A stretch of 64,000 nucleotides of DNA from Bogoriella caseilytica (lineage in GTDB: Bacteria; Actinomycetota; Actinomycetes; Actinomycetales; Actinomycetaceae). The translations under genes and the position numbers were made by a program. Below the pieces are notes generated by a model. The model searched no databases and was not told the origin of the DNA. It saw only the letters and a program-made list of their open reading frames with translations. This document shows, in pieces, positions 1-9,132 of this stretch; positions within the stretch are counted from its first letter, which is position 1, and each line of letters begins with the position of its first letter. Location: NCBI RefSeq assembly GCF_003752405.1, contig NZ_RKHK01000001.1, positions 620,001 through 684,000 of the forward strand. Reading direction: 5' to 3'.

Positions 1-380
1 CCGAGCACAAAGCCGACGGCGAGCCCGCCGAAGGTCAGCAGCATGTTGGGGCCGATGACCACCCAGTGAATCGCCGCGAGGGTGATGATGACTCCGAGCA
101 CCATGCCGGTGCGCATGATGACGTCGTCGTAGGTCATCCGGCCGGTGTCGGCCGGAGCGGCGGTGGGGCCGTAATAGCTCTGCTCGATCTGGTCCATGCG
201 GGGGTCCTGGCCCGCCTGCTGGCCGTACTGCTGCCCGGCATACTGCTGGGTGCCGTACTGCCGGCCCGCGGCGTGACCGCCCTGCTGGCCCGGCGTGTAG
301 CCAGGCATGGCCCGGTACCCGTTCGGGGTGGTCTGCTTCGACGAGAACGCGGGCGTCCTCTCGAACACGGGGTTGCTCAC
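1..380 (-). CDS. Bax inhibitor-1/YccA family membrane protein (partial, N-terminal 126 residues)
   Basis: The gene runs off the left edge of the window, so only its N-terminus is present. It starts with GTG at 380 behind a clean AGGAGG Shine-Dalgarno. The first ~70 residues are a Gln/Gly/Tyr/Pro-rich, probably disordered cytoplasmic tail. The motif MTYDDVIMRTG follows at residues 82-92, then two hydrophobic segments. This tail-plus-MTYDDV arrangement is typical of actinobacterial Bax inhibitor-1-like proteins, which are multi-pass membrane proteins of unclear function (calcium leak has been proposed for BsYetJ). The other membrane helices lie outside the window. The family call is good; the function is unknown. 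Confidence 0.82.
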   Translation of the reverse strand, partial: MSNPVFERTPAFSSKQTTPNGYRAMPGYTPGQQGGHAAGRQYGTQQYAGQQYGQQAGQDPRMDQIEQSYYGPTAAPADTGRMTYDDVIMRTGMVLGVIITLAAIHWVVIGPNMLLTFGGLAVGFVL

Positions 381-542
381 TGTGCCTCCTGGTCGCAGCC
401 TGCCGGGATCATCCCGGTTCCGTACTGGTCGTCATCCTAGGCGTCCAGGCCTTGCAGCCCTAGCCACTACTACTCAGAACGTGGGAACGGACGGAGATGT
501 TCCGCAAGGCCGCGGCCCCACGAGCCACGTCCCACGCGGTGC

Positions 543-2063
543 CTACTCCGCGGAATCGCCGCCCACGGCCACTCCGCCCGGCTTGGTCAGCGCCGTGGCC
601 GGGTCGCGATCCGAGGTGTGCCTGCCCGCGGCACGTTCCCACGCGGCTCGCGGATTCTGCAGCGCCCCGAGCGGCACGAGCTCACGCCGGAAGAACACCG
701 CCGTGGTCCAGTCCGTCAGGATGCGCACGCGCCGCTCCATGGTGGGCATGGCGAACACGTGGTAGCTGCGGTGCATGAACCAGGCGACCGGTCCGCGGAA
801 CTTCTGCCCGGCGATCTGCGCCACGCCCTTGTAGAGGCCCAGCGAGGCGACCGTCCCCACATTGGCATGCACGTACTCCTGCGGGCTATCTCCGCGCATG
901 ACGCGCACCAGGTTCCGGCCCAGGTGGCGGCCCTGGCGCACGGAGTGCTGGGCCGTCGGCGCACACATGCCGTCCGGAGTCTTGGTGCCGGACAAATCCG
1001 GCACAGCGGCACAGTCACCGGCGGCCCAGGCGTTGTGCACCACGGTGCCTTCGTCATCGACCACCTGGAGAAAGGCATTCGCGCGGACCCGGCCGCGTTC
1101 GTCCAGTGGCAGGTCGGTGTCCTGCAGGACGGGATTGGGTTTCACGCCCGCCGTCCACACCACGGTGTCCGATTCGAACTCCTGGCCGTCCGAGAGCTTG
1201 ATGTGCCCGTCCACGCAGGATTCGAGGAAGGTGCCGAGGTCGATCTCCACGCCGCGCTCGCGCAGCTGCTCCAGGGCGTATCCCCCGAGCTCCTCGCCCA
1301 CCTCGGGAAGGATGCGGTGCATACCTTCGACCAGCACGAACCGCAGGTCCTCGGGGTTGATGGAGTCGTAATCCTTGGTGGCGGCCCGCGCCATGTCCTC
1401 AACCTCTCCGAGCGCCTCGATGCCGGCGAAACCACCGCCGACGAAGACGAAGGTGAGCATCCGGCGCCGGCGCTCCGCGTCCCAGGTGGATGCGGCCTCG
1501 GCGAGCTTGCCGAGCACCTGGTTACGCAGCGCGATCGCCTCTTCGATGTACTTGAAACCGATCCCGAACTCGGCCAGCCCCGGGATGGGCAACGTCCGAG
1601 CCACCGAGCCCAGACCGACGACGAGTTCGTCGTAGCTGAGCTCGTAGCTCTCACCGCTGCCGGAATCGACCGTGGCCGTCCGATCGGCGTGGTTGATCCC
1701 CGTGATGGTGCCGGTCAGCACGGTGGTATTCCGCAGTTCGTGGCGCAGCGAGGTCACCACGTGGCGTGGCTCGATCGAGCCGGCCGCAGCCTCCGGAAGG
1801 AACGGCTGGTAGGTCATGTAGGGGTTGGTGTCGACCACCACGAGTTCGACGTCGTCGCGGCCGAGCTGCTTGCGCACATTCAGCGCGGCGTACAGGCCGA
1901 TGTACCCGCCTCCGGCGAGCAGGACGCGAGGACGCCGCCTGTCCTCATGGGAGCGGACCTCACGGACCTGCTGGGCACGGTGCGCCTTGAGGGCTTGCGT
2001 GGCGAGAACGGCACCGCCGGCAGCCGCCGCGGACAGGGTCAGTAGGCGCGGGAGAGAAGCCAT
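543..2063 (-). CDS. ndh: Type II NADH:quinone oxidoreductase (NDH-2)
   Basis: The 506-residue flavoprotein would transfer electrons from NADH to menaquinone at the inner face of the membrane without pumping protons. The FAD-binding GGGYIG motif is at residues 51-56, a second dinucleotide motif (VFVGGGFAG) lies near the middle, and WAAGDCAAVPD is the C-terminal FAD motif. The C-terminal stretch with FRGPVAWFMHRSYH resembles the membrane-binding end of NDH-2. Unusually, about 45 residues precede the FAD fold, including a hydrophobic run at residues 6-25 that could anchor it. The ATG at 2063 is preferred because TACGAT lies exactly 6 nt upstream (leaderless start) and no Shine-Dalgarno is seen. 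Upstream in-frame codons read into low-complexity sequence. Confidence 0.88.
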   Translation of the reverse strand: MASLPRLLTLSAAAAGGAVLATQALKAHRAQQVREVRSHEDRRRPRVLLAGGGYIGLYAALNVRKQLGRDDVELVVVDTNPYMTYQPFLPEAAAGSIEPRHVVTSLRHELRNTTVLTGTITGINHADRTATVDSGSGESYELSYDELVVGLGSVARTLPIPGLAEFGIGFKYIEEAIALRNQVLGKLAEAASTWDAERRRRMLTFVFVGGGFAGIEALGEVEDMARAATKDYDSINPEDLRFVLVEGMHRILPEVGEELGGYALEQLRERGVEIDLGTFLESCVDGHIKLSDGQEFESDTVVWTAGVKPNPVLQDTDLPLDERGRVRANAFLQVVDDEGTVVHNAWAAGDCAAVPDLSGTKTPDGMCAPTAQHSVRQGRHLGRNLVRVMRGDSPQEYVHANVGTVASLGLYKGVAQIAGQKFRGPVAWFMHRSYHVFAMPTMERRVRILTDWTTAVFFRRELVPLGALQNPRAAWERAAGRHTSDRDPATALTKPGGVAVGGDSAE

Positions 2064-2075
2064 GACCCCATCGTA
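2061..2075 (-). promoter_or_regulatory. Leaderless promoter -10 box of ndh
   Basis: On the minus strand TACGAT (2070-2075) is followed by six bases and then the ATG (2063-2061). In actinobacteria a TANNNT box 6-7 nt before a start codon usually means transcription starts on that codon. Confidence 0.5.
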
Positions 2076-2167
2076 GGTGCGCGCACTCCTGGCGGCTACG
2101 GCGCCCACCCGCACGTGGCTCCGGCTCGGGAGCCCCACCCGCACCGGACGCCGGGCCTGGCTCGGCC

Positions 2168-2506
2168 CTACCGCTCGGGGTGCTCGTTCTCCGTCAGTTC
2201 GCCCACGTCTGTCCGGCGGTTGAAGGGGTGCCCGGAGAGCACCGCTCCGCGCCCCAGAGCGATACCGCCGATGGCCGCCGTCACCAGCTGCAACACGATC
2301 GCGATGACCGCCTTGATCGCCGCAGGCACGGAGGGATCGAGGAGCACGCTGCCCGCCACCACGAGCGTCACGCCCAGCCCCGCGGCCGTGGCCACCGAGG
2401 AGGCGCGGGTGTAAGGATCATCGAGACGGATCAAGCCCACCGCCGCAGCGAGGAAGACCACGCCACCGGTGACGACGAAGACCTGACCCAGGATGTCGAG
2501 AACCAT
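2168..2506 (-). CDS. mrpG: Na+/H+ antiporter subunit MrpG
   Basis: The 112-residue membrane protein is the last gene of the mrpABCDEFG operon. The hydrophobic N-terminus, the signature around LIRLDDPYTRASS and the length match MnhG/MrpG. Its ATG overlaps the mrpF stop as TGATG, so translation is probably coupled. MrpG is a small subunit needed to assemble the multi-subunit cation/proton antiporter, which exports Na+ at the expense of the proton gradient. The last ~20 residues are polar and charged. Confidence 0.9.
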   Translation of the reverse strand: MVLDILGQVFVVTGGVVFLAAAVGLIRLDDPYTRASSVATAAGLGVTLVVAGSVLLDPSVPAAIKAVIAIVLQLVTAAIGGIALGRGAVLSGHPFNRRTDVGELTENEHPER

Positions 2507-2763
2507 CAGCGCCGGCCTCCCGTCAGAGCGCGGGCCAGGGAGACCGCCGCGAGGAAGGCCACCACCGTGGCCACCAGCACCAGGTCGAAGGTTCCCTGGC
2601 TGGCCATGCGGGTGCCGATGAGCGCCATCAGCGCGATCACCGAGAAGGTGAGCAGATCAGCGGCCACGGTGCGGTCGGCGGGGGTCGGGCCCGCGCCCAC
2701 GCGGTAGGTGGCCAGCACGAAGGCCACCGCACAGCAGGCGATCGCGATGTCGAGACCGATCAT
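2506..2763 (-). CDS. mrpF: Na+/H+ antiporter subunit MrpF
   Basis: This is an 85-residue protein with three predicted membrane segments. The run GAGPTPADRTVAADLLT is diagnostic for MrpF/MnhF. The ATG at 2763 is chosen because it overlaps the end of mrpE (stop at 2760) in the same coupled way as the rest of the operon. Codons upstream in this frame lie inside mrpE and read as Arg/Gly-rich shadow sequence. It acts as a structural subunit of the Mrp complex. Confidence 0.9.
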   Translation of the reverse strand: MIGLDIAIACCAVAFVLATYRVGAGPTPADRTVAADLLTFSVIALMALIGTRMASQGTFDLVLVATVVAFLAAVSLARALTGGRR

Positions 2764-3122
2764 CGTGCGCCTCCTCTCACGCTGAAAGCGGTCAGAACCC
2801 GGCGCTCCATGTCCCGCAGACTCGCCAGCGCCGTCTCGGCATCGTCGTCGTACATGCAGTGCACCAGCATGGCCTGGCCACTCGGCCCGGCGTCCTCGAC
2901 CACGCCGAGCGTCAAGGTGCCCGGGGTCAGGGTGATGAACATCCCGAGCAGGGTGGTGTGAGCATCGTGCTCGGAGGTCAGCGGCAGGCGCACCACGCGC
3001 GGCGTCGCCGCCTGCCCCCGGGTGAACACATCCTTGACGACGGCGCCGGCGGAGAGCACCACCTGCCCGGTGAACCAGAGCGCGAACCACGCGACGCGGA
3101 AGGGAAGGGTCAGCACGCTCAT
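2760..3122 (-). CDS. mrpE: Na+/H+ antiporter subunit MrpE
   Basis: This is a 120-residue protein of the MnhE family: an N-terminal membrane segment, then a soluble domain with PRVVRLPLTSEHD and ITLTPGTLTLGV, the latter being the family hallmark. It overlaps mrpD at its start (3119-3122) and mrpF at its end (2760-2763). It is a small structural subunit of the antiporter. It is shorter than many MrpE proteins (~160 aa), which is common in actinobacteria. Confidence 0.88.
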   Translation of the reverse strand: MSVLTLPFRVAWFALWFTGQVVLSAGAVVKDVFTRGQAATPRVVRLPLTSEHDAHTTLLGMFITLTPGTLTLGVVEDAGPSGQAMLVHCMYDDDAETALASLRDMERRVLTAFSVRGGAR

Positions 3123-4663
3123 GAACCCATCACCGCCTCCACGTAGGAACTGGTGTCGAGCAGTCCCTCTGCGGCCGTGGCCGACAGACCCAGCAGCAGT
3201 TCGCCGCCGAGTCCGAGGATGAGGCTGATCACGGCCAGGGCCATGGCGGGCAGCGCCAGCTTCACCGGCACCCGGGTCTTGCGCGCCTCGAGGACGGCCA
3301 CTCGCTCGGCGCGCTCGGCTCCCTCGGCGCCGGAGAGCGCCTCATCGGGGCTGTCGAAGTGCTTGGGCGGGGCGAAGAAGACGGCATTGATGATCTTCAG
3401 CATCGACATCAAGGTGATCAGACTGACCGCGATCGCGACCACCGCCACCGCGATCTGGCCGGCCTCGAAGCTGGCCACCAGTAGGGTCAGCTTCGCGAGG
3501 AAGCCAGAGAAGGGCGGCAACCCGGCCAAGGAGAGCGCAGCCATGGTGAAGGCCACCGCGAGCAGCGGTTCTCGACGCACCAACCCGCGGAGCGCATCGA
3601 GCCTGCCCGTGCCGTAATGCTCCTCGACCGCCCCGGCGGAGAGGAACAGTGAGGCCTTCACAATCATGTTGTGCAGCAGGTAGAAGATGCCTGCGGTCAG
3701 ACCGGCGCCGGTGAACAGGGCCACTCCCACCAGCACGTAGCCGATCTGGCTGACCATGTGGAAGGTGAGGATCGAGCGTGCGGTGCTCTCCCCCACCGCG
3801 CCGATCACGCCGATCGCCATCGTGGCGCTGAACAGCACCAGACCGATCCACAGATAGCTCTCGTCACCGTCGAAGGCCACGGAGTAGATCCGGTAGATCG
3901 CGTAGATCGCGACCTTGGTGTGCAGCCCGGAGAACAGCGCGGTGACCGCCGGCGAAGTCGAGGGGTAGACGCGGGCGAGCCAACCGTGCACCGGGACCAC
4001 AGCGGCCTTCATGGACAGTGCCGCGATCACCAGCCCCACCCCGGCGGCCACGACCGAGTCCTCGCTGGCCATCCCGGCGAGCTCGGCGAGATTCACTGTG
4101 CCGGCCGCGCCGTAGACCAGGCCCACCCCGGCCAGCAGCACGGTGGAGACGAAGAGATTGAAGGTCACATACAGCCGTGAACCGGTGACTGCGCGCAGCG
4201 AGCCCTGGCCGCGCCGGGCCAGGACCAGCAAGCCGTAGGAGGGCAGCAGCATGACCTCAACGAAGACGAAGAGGTTGAAGAGGTCTCCGGTCATCAGCGC
4301 GCCGTTCACGCCGGCGGTCATCGCCAGCACCAGCGGGCCGTAGAGGCGCACGCGCCCGGTGCCGCTGGCCAAGGCGTACCAGGAGCACACCAGCGCCAGG
4401 ATCGCGGCCACCGTGAGCACCAGCGCAGAGAACATGTCCACCACGAGCGGGATGGCGATGCCGGGGATCCAGCCACCGAGGCCGTGCGCGTAGACCTCGC
4501 CGTCCTGGGTGAGGAACACCAGGTACGCCGACGCGGCCAGGTTCAGGCCGAGCAGGACCATGGCGCTGCGCACCGGCCAGCGCGTGCCGTCCCGGCCGAA
4601 GGCGGTCAGGGCCGCTCCCATGAGCGGAACCGCGACCAGCATCGGAATCAGCATGCCGATCAT
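3119..4663 (-). CDS. mrpD: Na+/H+ antiporter subunit MrpD (ND2/ND4-like)
   Basis: This 514-residue polytopic protein is related to complex I subunits NuoN/NuoM. It carries the antiporter-core signature GDLFNLFVFVEVMLL and a later HGWLARVYPSTSPAVTAL segment with the conserved helix-breaking Lys/His region. MrpD is one of the two large subunits thought to form the ion pathway. Its ATG overlaps the mrpC stop as ATGA. The C-terminal cytoplasmic stretch near residues 420-455 is rich in Glu and Arg. The family call is secure. Confidence 0.93.
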   Translation of the reverse strand: MIGMLIPMLVAVPLMGAALTAFGRDGTRWPVRSAMVLLGLNLAASAYLVFLTQDGEVYAHGLGGWIPGIAIPLVVDMFSALVLTVAAILALVCSWYALASGTGRVRLYGPLVLAMTAGVNGALMTGDLFNLFVFVEVMLLPSYGLLVLARRGQGSLRAVTGSRLYVTFNLFVSTVLLAGVGLVYGAAGTVNLAELAGMASEDSVVAAGVGLVIAALSMKAAVVPVHGWLARVYPSTSPAVTALFSGLHTKVAIYAIYRIYSVAFDGDESYLWIGLVLFSATMAIGVIGAVGESTARSILTFHMVSQIGYVLVGVALFTGAGLTAGIFYLLHNMIVKASLFLSAGAVEEHYGTGRLDALRGLVRREPLLAVAFTMAALSLAGLPPFSGFLAKLTLLVASFEAGQIAVAVVAIAVSLITLMSMLKIINAVFFAPPKHFDSPDEALSGAEGAERAERVAVLEARKTRVPVKLALPAMALAVISLILGLGGELLLGLSATAAEGLLDTSSYVEAVMGS

Positions 4664-5010
4664 GGCGCTCCCTCCCGCTCGTTGGGGTCGTGGTCGTCGT
4701 CATCGGCCACCAGCCCGTCCTTGCCGGCCCGTCCGGTCACGGACAGCACCACGAGGTAGATCGTGATGCCGAAGGCGATGACGATCGCGGTCAGCACGAA
4801 AGCCTGGGGCAGTGGGTCGGCGGTGACGGTGGGGTCGGTGGCCACGCCGAGCGGTTCCTCGCGGCGCAGGATGCCGCCAGAGGAGAAGAGCAGCAGGTTC
4901 ACCGCGTGCGAGAGCAGGACGAAGCCGAGGATCACCCGCAGGAAGTCCCGCTGGAGAAGCAGGTACACGGCTCCGGCGGTGAGCACGCCGATCGTCAGGG
5001 CCAGGATCAT
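4660..5010 (-). CDS. mrpC: Na+/H+ antiporter subunit MrpC (NuoK-like)
   Basis: This is a 116-residue protein with three membrane helices. The conserved QRDFLRVILGFVLLSHAVNL segment is shared with MnhC and NuoK. It sits between mrpA and mrpD, overlapping both by 4 bases (ATGA-type junctions), so the whole operon looks translationally coupled. The C-terminal tail is short and acidic. Confidence 0.92.
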   Translation of the reverse strand: MILALTIGVLTAGAVYLLLQRDFLRVILGFVLLSHAVNLLLFSSGGILRREEPLGVATDPTVTADPLPQAFVLTAIVIAFGITIYLVVLSVTGRAGKDGLVADDDDHDPNEREGAP

Positions 5011-7892
5011 CGCGCGCCCTCCTTGGTGGTCACCTGGGGGGCATTCTCCGCCGCGCCAGGGGCCGCGGTCGTCCCGGTTGCCGGCGGGTCATCCGGGGGC
5101 GCCTCGCCGGTGCGCATCTCACGGTTGCGCAGCTCTGGCTGCGGGGTGCCCAGTAGCACAAGCGCCGCGAGGATCACGCCGACGACGCCGAGATACACAC
5201 CAACGTCGAAGATCAGCGCACTGGTGAGGTGAATGCCCAGGACATCGGCGTGCAGCGGACGCAGGAAGGAGCCGTCGAAGAGCCCGAGCAGGCCGGAGAT
5301 CACACCGATGGCGATACCGGCCCCGGCGATCCGCAGGTAGGACAGATCCAGCCGCTGACCAGCGCGCAGATCCGAGGGCGCCGCCAGGTAGAGCAGGGCG
5401 AAGGCCGCCACGCCCACCAACGCGCCGATGAAGCCTCCACCAGGATCGTTGTGCCCGCGCAGCAGCACCCAGGCCGAGCCCACGAGCAGCAGGGGCACCA
5501 GCGCACGCTCGACCACCTTCAGGAAGACGGCGTTGCGGACCGAGTCCGTCAGCGGTGCCCCCTCCGCCGGGGCGCGCAGGCCCGAGCCTCCGGCTTCGGT
5601 GATCGCGCCGTCGACGGTGCCCACGGCCGGGCGGGCGGAGATCAGGGCGGCCATGGACACAGCAGCAATGACCAACACCACGACTTCGCCGAGGGTGTCC
5701 AGTGCGCGGTAGTCCACGAGGATCGTGTTCACCACGTTGCTGCCGCCGGTATCGGGGTAGACGTTCTCCAGGAAGTACTCCCCCGCGGCGGAGAGCTCCC
5801 GGTGCCCGGTGAACACCAGGGCGGCGAGTGTGGCGCTGACCCCAGCGGCCACGGCAGCCAGTGCGGCCCACGGGATGCGGCGGCCGGGAGTGGGCTGGAA
5901 CTGCTGTCGCATCCGGCGGATCACCAGAACGATAATCACGACGGTGAGGATCTCCACCAGCAGCTGCGTCAGGGCCACGTCGGCCGCGCCGAGGGTGTAG
6001 AACCAGATGGCCACGGCGAAGCCCACGACGCCCACCGCGATGAGGGCGGTCAAGCGCACGCGGGAACGCACCACGAGCAGCACGCCGAAGGTGATGGCCA
6101 CCAGCAGGCCCACATCGATGGGGTCCACCGGCCCGGTGTCCGGGATACCCCGCCAGAGCACTGCGGAGATCGCCCCGCCGGCACCGACGAGCACCGCGGG
6201 AATGGCCAGATGGCCGGCCGGCGCGTCGTAGCGCGTGAGCCCGCCCACGCGGGAACCGAAGGAGATGATCGAGTCGATGGTGCCCTGGACGGCGGCCACA
6301 CCGGTGAAGGGCCAGAGCTTGCGCCCCACCAGCAACCGGTCGACGCGGGTGCGCCAGACCGTGATGGCGACACCGCCGGCGATGGCGAGGATCGAGAGCA
6401 CGAGCGCCTCGTTGACGCCGTGCCACAGGTACAGGTGGTCGACGTCGTCGATCGGTACCTGCGCGGTCACCGCGGCGGCCGGGCGGATGAGATCGTCGAT
6501 CAGCCAGACGGCGACGCCCAGGACGGTGCCGGCGATCGCGGAGATCGAGATGGCCACCGAGGCGCCGGAGAGATCGCGCCAGGGCTTCAATGCCTCCTTG
6601 GGCTTCCCGGGCAGGGTGGTGACCACCATGCGCGCCGAGTAGGCCACGGTCAGGACCGCGCCGAGCGTGGCGGCGATGACGGTGAACCACTCGATCGTGG
6701 TGCCCTCACCGGCCATCGAGTCGAGCACGAGTTCCTTGGAGATGAAGCCGAGCATCGGGATGATCCCGGCCATCGAGGCGGCGGCCAGCACGATCATCGA
6801 GGACTCCCACCGCGAGGCCCGCCAGAGGCCGTGCAGATCACGGATATCCCGGGAGCCGAATCGCTTCTCCACGTAGCCCACGTGCATGAAGGCCGCCGAC
6901 TTGAACAGGGCGTGGGCGAGCACGTGCAACGTGGCCGCGAGCATCGCGCCGGGCGTTCCGACGCCGATCGTGGCCACCAGCAGTCCCAGCTGGGAGACGG
7001 TGGAGTAGGCGAGCAGTTCCTTGAGGTCAGTGCGCTGCAGGGCGAAGAGCGCACCGATGAAGGCCGTGAGCAGACCGACGCTGATCAACAGCGCCGACCA
7101 TGCCGGGGAGTTCGAGGCTGCGTCGGCAAAGCGCATCAGGAGGTAGATGCCGGCCTTGACCATGGCGGCGGCGTGCAGGTAGGCGCTCACCGGGGCCGGG
7201 GCGACCATGGCGTCGGGCAGCCAGGCGTGGAAGGGGAACTGCGCCGACTTCGTCATCGCCGCCACCGCGATGAGCACGGCCACCGCGGCGGCGAAGGCAC
7301 CGTTGGTGGTCCAGGCCTCGTGAGCGAGCACCTCGGAGAGCACGGTGGTGCCGGTGGTGGCCCACATCAGGCACACGGCGGCGAGCAGGGCCAGACCACC
7401 GGCGACGGTCACCAACAGCGTGCGGGTGGCGGGCGGCGGGGCCTTGGGCCCGGACCGCACGATCAGCAGATAGGAGCACAGCGTGGTGAACTCCCAGGCC
7501 ACGAACATCACCACAATGTCGTCGGCCAGCACCAGCAGCAGCATCGCTGCGGCGAAGAAGGTCATCAACGTGTAAAAGGCCGATTCCCGTCCGCCCGCAT
7601 AGAGGTAGTGCGAGGAGAAGATCATCACCACCGCACCAATGCCGGTGACGACCAGCGCGAAGAGGAAGGAGAGCCCATCCAGGCGTAGGGAGAGGTCCAC
7701 GCCGAGCGTGGGGAGCCAGGCCAGTGACTCGGTGACGGCGTCAGCCCCGGGGTACTGGAAGGCGATGAGCGCGGTGAGGCCACCCATGGCAGCAGCCAGC
7801 GGCCATCCGGCGGCGCGGCCCATGCGGGCGCCGAGCACCGGCGCAATCGCCACGATGGCCAGCGCGAGCAGCAGGATGAGGGTCAGGCTCAC
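5007..7892 (-). CDS. mrpA: Na+/H+ antiporter fused subunits MrpA-MrpB
   Basis: This 961-residue protein is the largest Mrp subunit. Residues ~1-500 are ND5/NuoL-like and include PFHAWLPDAMVAPAPVSAYL, the conserved proton-channel helix region. A DUF4040-type segment (ALTQLLVEILTVVIIVLVIR) follows near the middle. The last ~190 residues are an MnhB domain with the signature GHNDPGGGFIGAL. The A-B fusion explains the missing separate mrpB and is common in actinobacteria. It starts with GTG at 7892 after an AGGAG element ~9 nt upstream. It is first in the operon mrpA-C-D-E-F-G. The C-terminal ~40 residues are a Pro/Ala/Glu-rich tail. Confidence 0.93.
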   Translation of the reverse strand: MSLTLILLLALAIVAIAPVLGARMGRAAGWPLAAAMGGLTALIAFQYPGADAVTESLAWLPTLGVDLSLRLDGLSFLFALVVTGIGAVVMIFSSHYLYAGGRESAFYTLMTFFAAAMLLLVLADDIVVMFVAWEFTTLCSYLLIVRSGPKAPPPATRTLLVTVAGGLALLAAVCLMWATTGTTVLSEVLAHEAWTTNGAFAAAVAVLIAVAAMTKSAQFPFHAWLPDAMVAPAPVSAYLHAAAMVKAGIYLLMRFADAASNSPAWSALLISVGLLTAFIGALFALQRTDLKELLAYSTVSQLGLLVATIGVGTPGAMLAATLHVLAHALFKSAAFMHVGYVEKRFGSRDIRDLHGLWRASRWESSMIVLAAASMAGIIPMLGFISKELVLDSMAGEGTTIEWFTVIAATLGAVLTVAYSARMVVTTLPGKPKEALKPWRDLSGASVAISISAIAGTVLGVAVWLIDDLIRPAAAVTAQVPIDDVDHLYLWHGVNEALVLSILAIAGGVAITVWRTRVDRLLVGRKLWPFTGVAAVQGTIDSIISFGSRVGGLTRYDAPAGHLAIPAVLVGAGGAISAVLWRGIPDTGPVDPIDVGLLVAITFGVLLVVRSRVRLTALIAVGVVGFAVAIWFYTLGAADVALTQLLVEILTVVIIVLVIRRMRQQFQPTPGRRIPWAALAAVAAGVSATLAALVFTGHRELSAAGEYFLENVYPDTGGSNVVNTILVDYRALDTLGEVVVLVIAAVSMAALISARPAVGTVDGAITEAGGSGLRAPAEGAPLTDSVRNAVFLKVVERALVPLLLVGSAWVLLRGHNDPGGGFIGALVGVAAFALLYLAAPSDLRAGQRLDLSYLRIAGAGIAIGVISGLLGLFDGSFLRPLHADVLGIHLTSALIFDVGVYLGVVGVILAALVLLGTPQPELRNREMRTGEAPPDDPPATGTTAAPGAAENAPQVTTKEGAR

Positions 7893-8107
7893 CTAGGGGC
7901 TCTCCTGTCAGGACGGCAAAGGGTCAGGAAACGTGGAGGCCGGACATACCGCCGCCCCATTGCCGACCAGACTTCCCGGCACACCAAGAGGAGACTGTAT
8001 CCGACCGCGCCCATACGCGCGGAATCGAGCCGGTGACCGGGACACCGGAGACAGCCCGACGGCGCAGCCATTCTGCGGCTAGCGGCACATCGCCGGGCCG
8101 CACGCCC

Positions 8108-8123
8108 TAAGGTAGGCGCCGTG
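8108..8123 (+). promoter_or_regulatory. Leaderless promoter -10 box of ppx
   Basis: TAAGGT (8108-8113) is followed by seven bases and the GTG start at 8121. The 228-base gap between mrpA and ppx (7893-8120) otherwise shows no gene. It should hold both the mrp and ppx promoters. Confidence 0.45.
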
Positions 8124-9083
8124 ATTCGAGTAGCAGCCATCGACTGCGGCACCAACTCCATCCGGCTCCTGATCGCCGACCTCCACGAGGGCCCGGGCGC
8201 GCCCATGCTGCGCGATGTGGAGCGACGGATGGAGGTGGTGCGCCTGGGCCAGGGCGTGGACCGCACCGGGCGATTCGCACCCGAGGCCCTGGAGCGCACC
8301 GGTGCCGCGCTGCGGGACTACGCCCGGCTCTGCGCCGAGCTCGGCGTGGAACGGATCCGCTTCGGCGCCACCTCCGCCACCCGCGATGCGCAGAATCGTG
8401 AGGACTTCATCTCCGACGTCGTCTCCGTGCTGGGGGTCGAGCCCGAGGTCATCACCGGGGACGAGGAGGCAGCGCTCAGCTTCGCCGGAGCGGTCTCCTC
8501 CCTGGCTCGGGCGCCCGAGCCACACCCCGGACCGGTGATGGTGGTCGACATCGGTGGCGGTTCCACAGAGTTCGTGGTCGGCGGCACCTCACCGGACGCC
8601 GCGGTGTCCGTGGACGTGGGCTCCGTGCGGCTCACCGAACGCTTGCTGAGCGCTGAGGTGCCCACCGGCGTGGAGCTCGACGCCGCACGCGCCGAGGTGC
8701 GTGCCCGCATCGACGAGGCCGCCGAGGTGGTGCCCCTGAGCCGCCCCCGCACCCTGGTGGGGGTGGCGGGGACCATCACCACGGTCACCGCTCACGCCCT
8801 CCGCCTGCCGACCTACCATCCCGAGGCGATCGACGGCGCTCAGCTCACCCCCGATCAGGTGCGTGCCTCCTGTGCGGACCTGCTCGCCGCCACCCGCGCG
8901 GAACGGGCTGCCATGGGCTTCATGCACCCCGGGCGGGTGGATGTGATCGGTGCCGGCGCGCTCATCTGGTCGGAGATCGTGGGCCGGGTGGACGCGGATG
9001 TGCGCGCCACCGGGGCCAGCCTGAGCTCCGTGGTGACCTCCGAGCACGACATCCTCGACGGCCTGGCACTGTCGCTGGCGTGA
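8121..9083 (+). CDS. ppx: Ppx/GppA exopolyphosphatase family protein
   Basis: This 320-residue protein has the sugar-kinase/Hsp70-like phosphate-binding motifs of the family: DCGTNSIRLLIAD near residue 9, DIGGGSTEFVVG near residue 143, and GVAGTITTVTAHAL in the second half. It would hydrolyse terminal phosphates of polyphosphate, or pppGpp. The short single-module form without an HD domain is the usual actinobacterial Ppx1/Ppx2 type. Homologues sit next to DUF501, FtsB-like and eno genes in mycobacteria; here a tRNA, a membrane protein and an oxidoreductase lie in between. Confidence 0.9.
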   Translation: MIRVAAIDCGTNSIRLLIADLHEGPGAPMLRDVERRMEVVRLGQGVDRTGRFAPEALERTGAALRDYARLCAELGVERIRFGATSATRDAQNREDFISDVVSVLGVEPEVITGDEEAALSFAGAVSSLARAPEPHPGPVMVVDIGGGSTEFVVGGTSPDAAVSVDVGSVRLTERLLSAEVPTGVELDAARAEVRARIDEAAEVVPLSRPRTLVGVAGTITTVTAHALRLPTYHPEAIDGAQLTPDQVRASCADLLAATRAERAAMGFMHPGRVDVIGAGALIWSEIVGRVDADVRATGASLSSVVTSEHDILDGLALSLA

Positions 9084-9132
9084 ACTGGGTGCCTGCGCCG
9101 CGGTGGCCGCGGGCGCGCGATACTGGGCCCTA

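Noticed and set aside
5229-7688. Long open frame (about 819 codons) antisense to mrpA
   Set aside because: Its translation is Gly/His/Gln/Arg-rich low-complexity sequence, the usual mirror of a GC-rich gene. mrpA on the other strand has clear domains.
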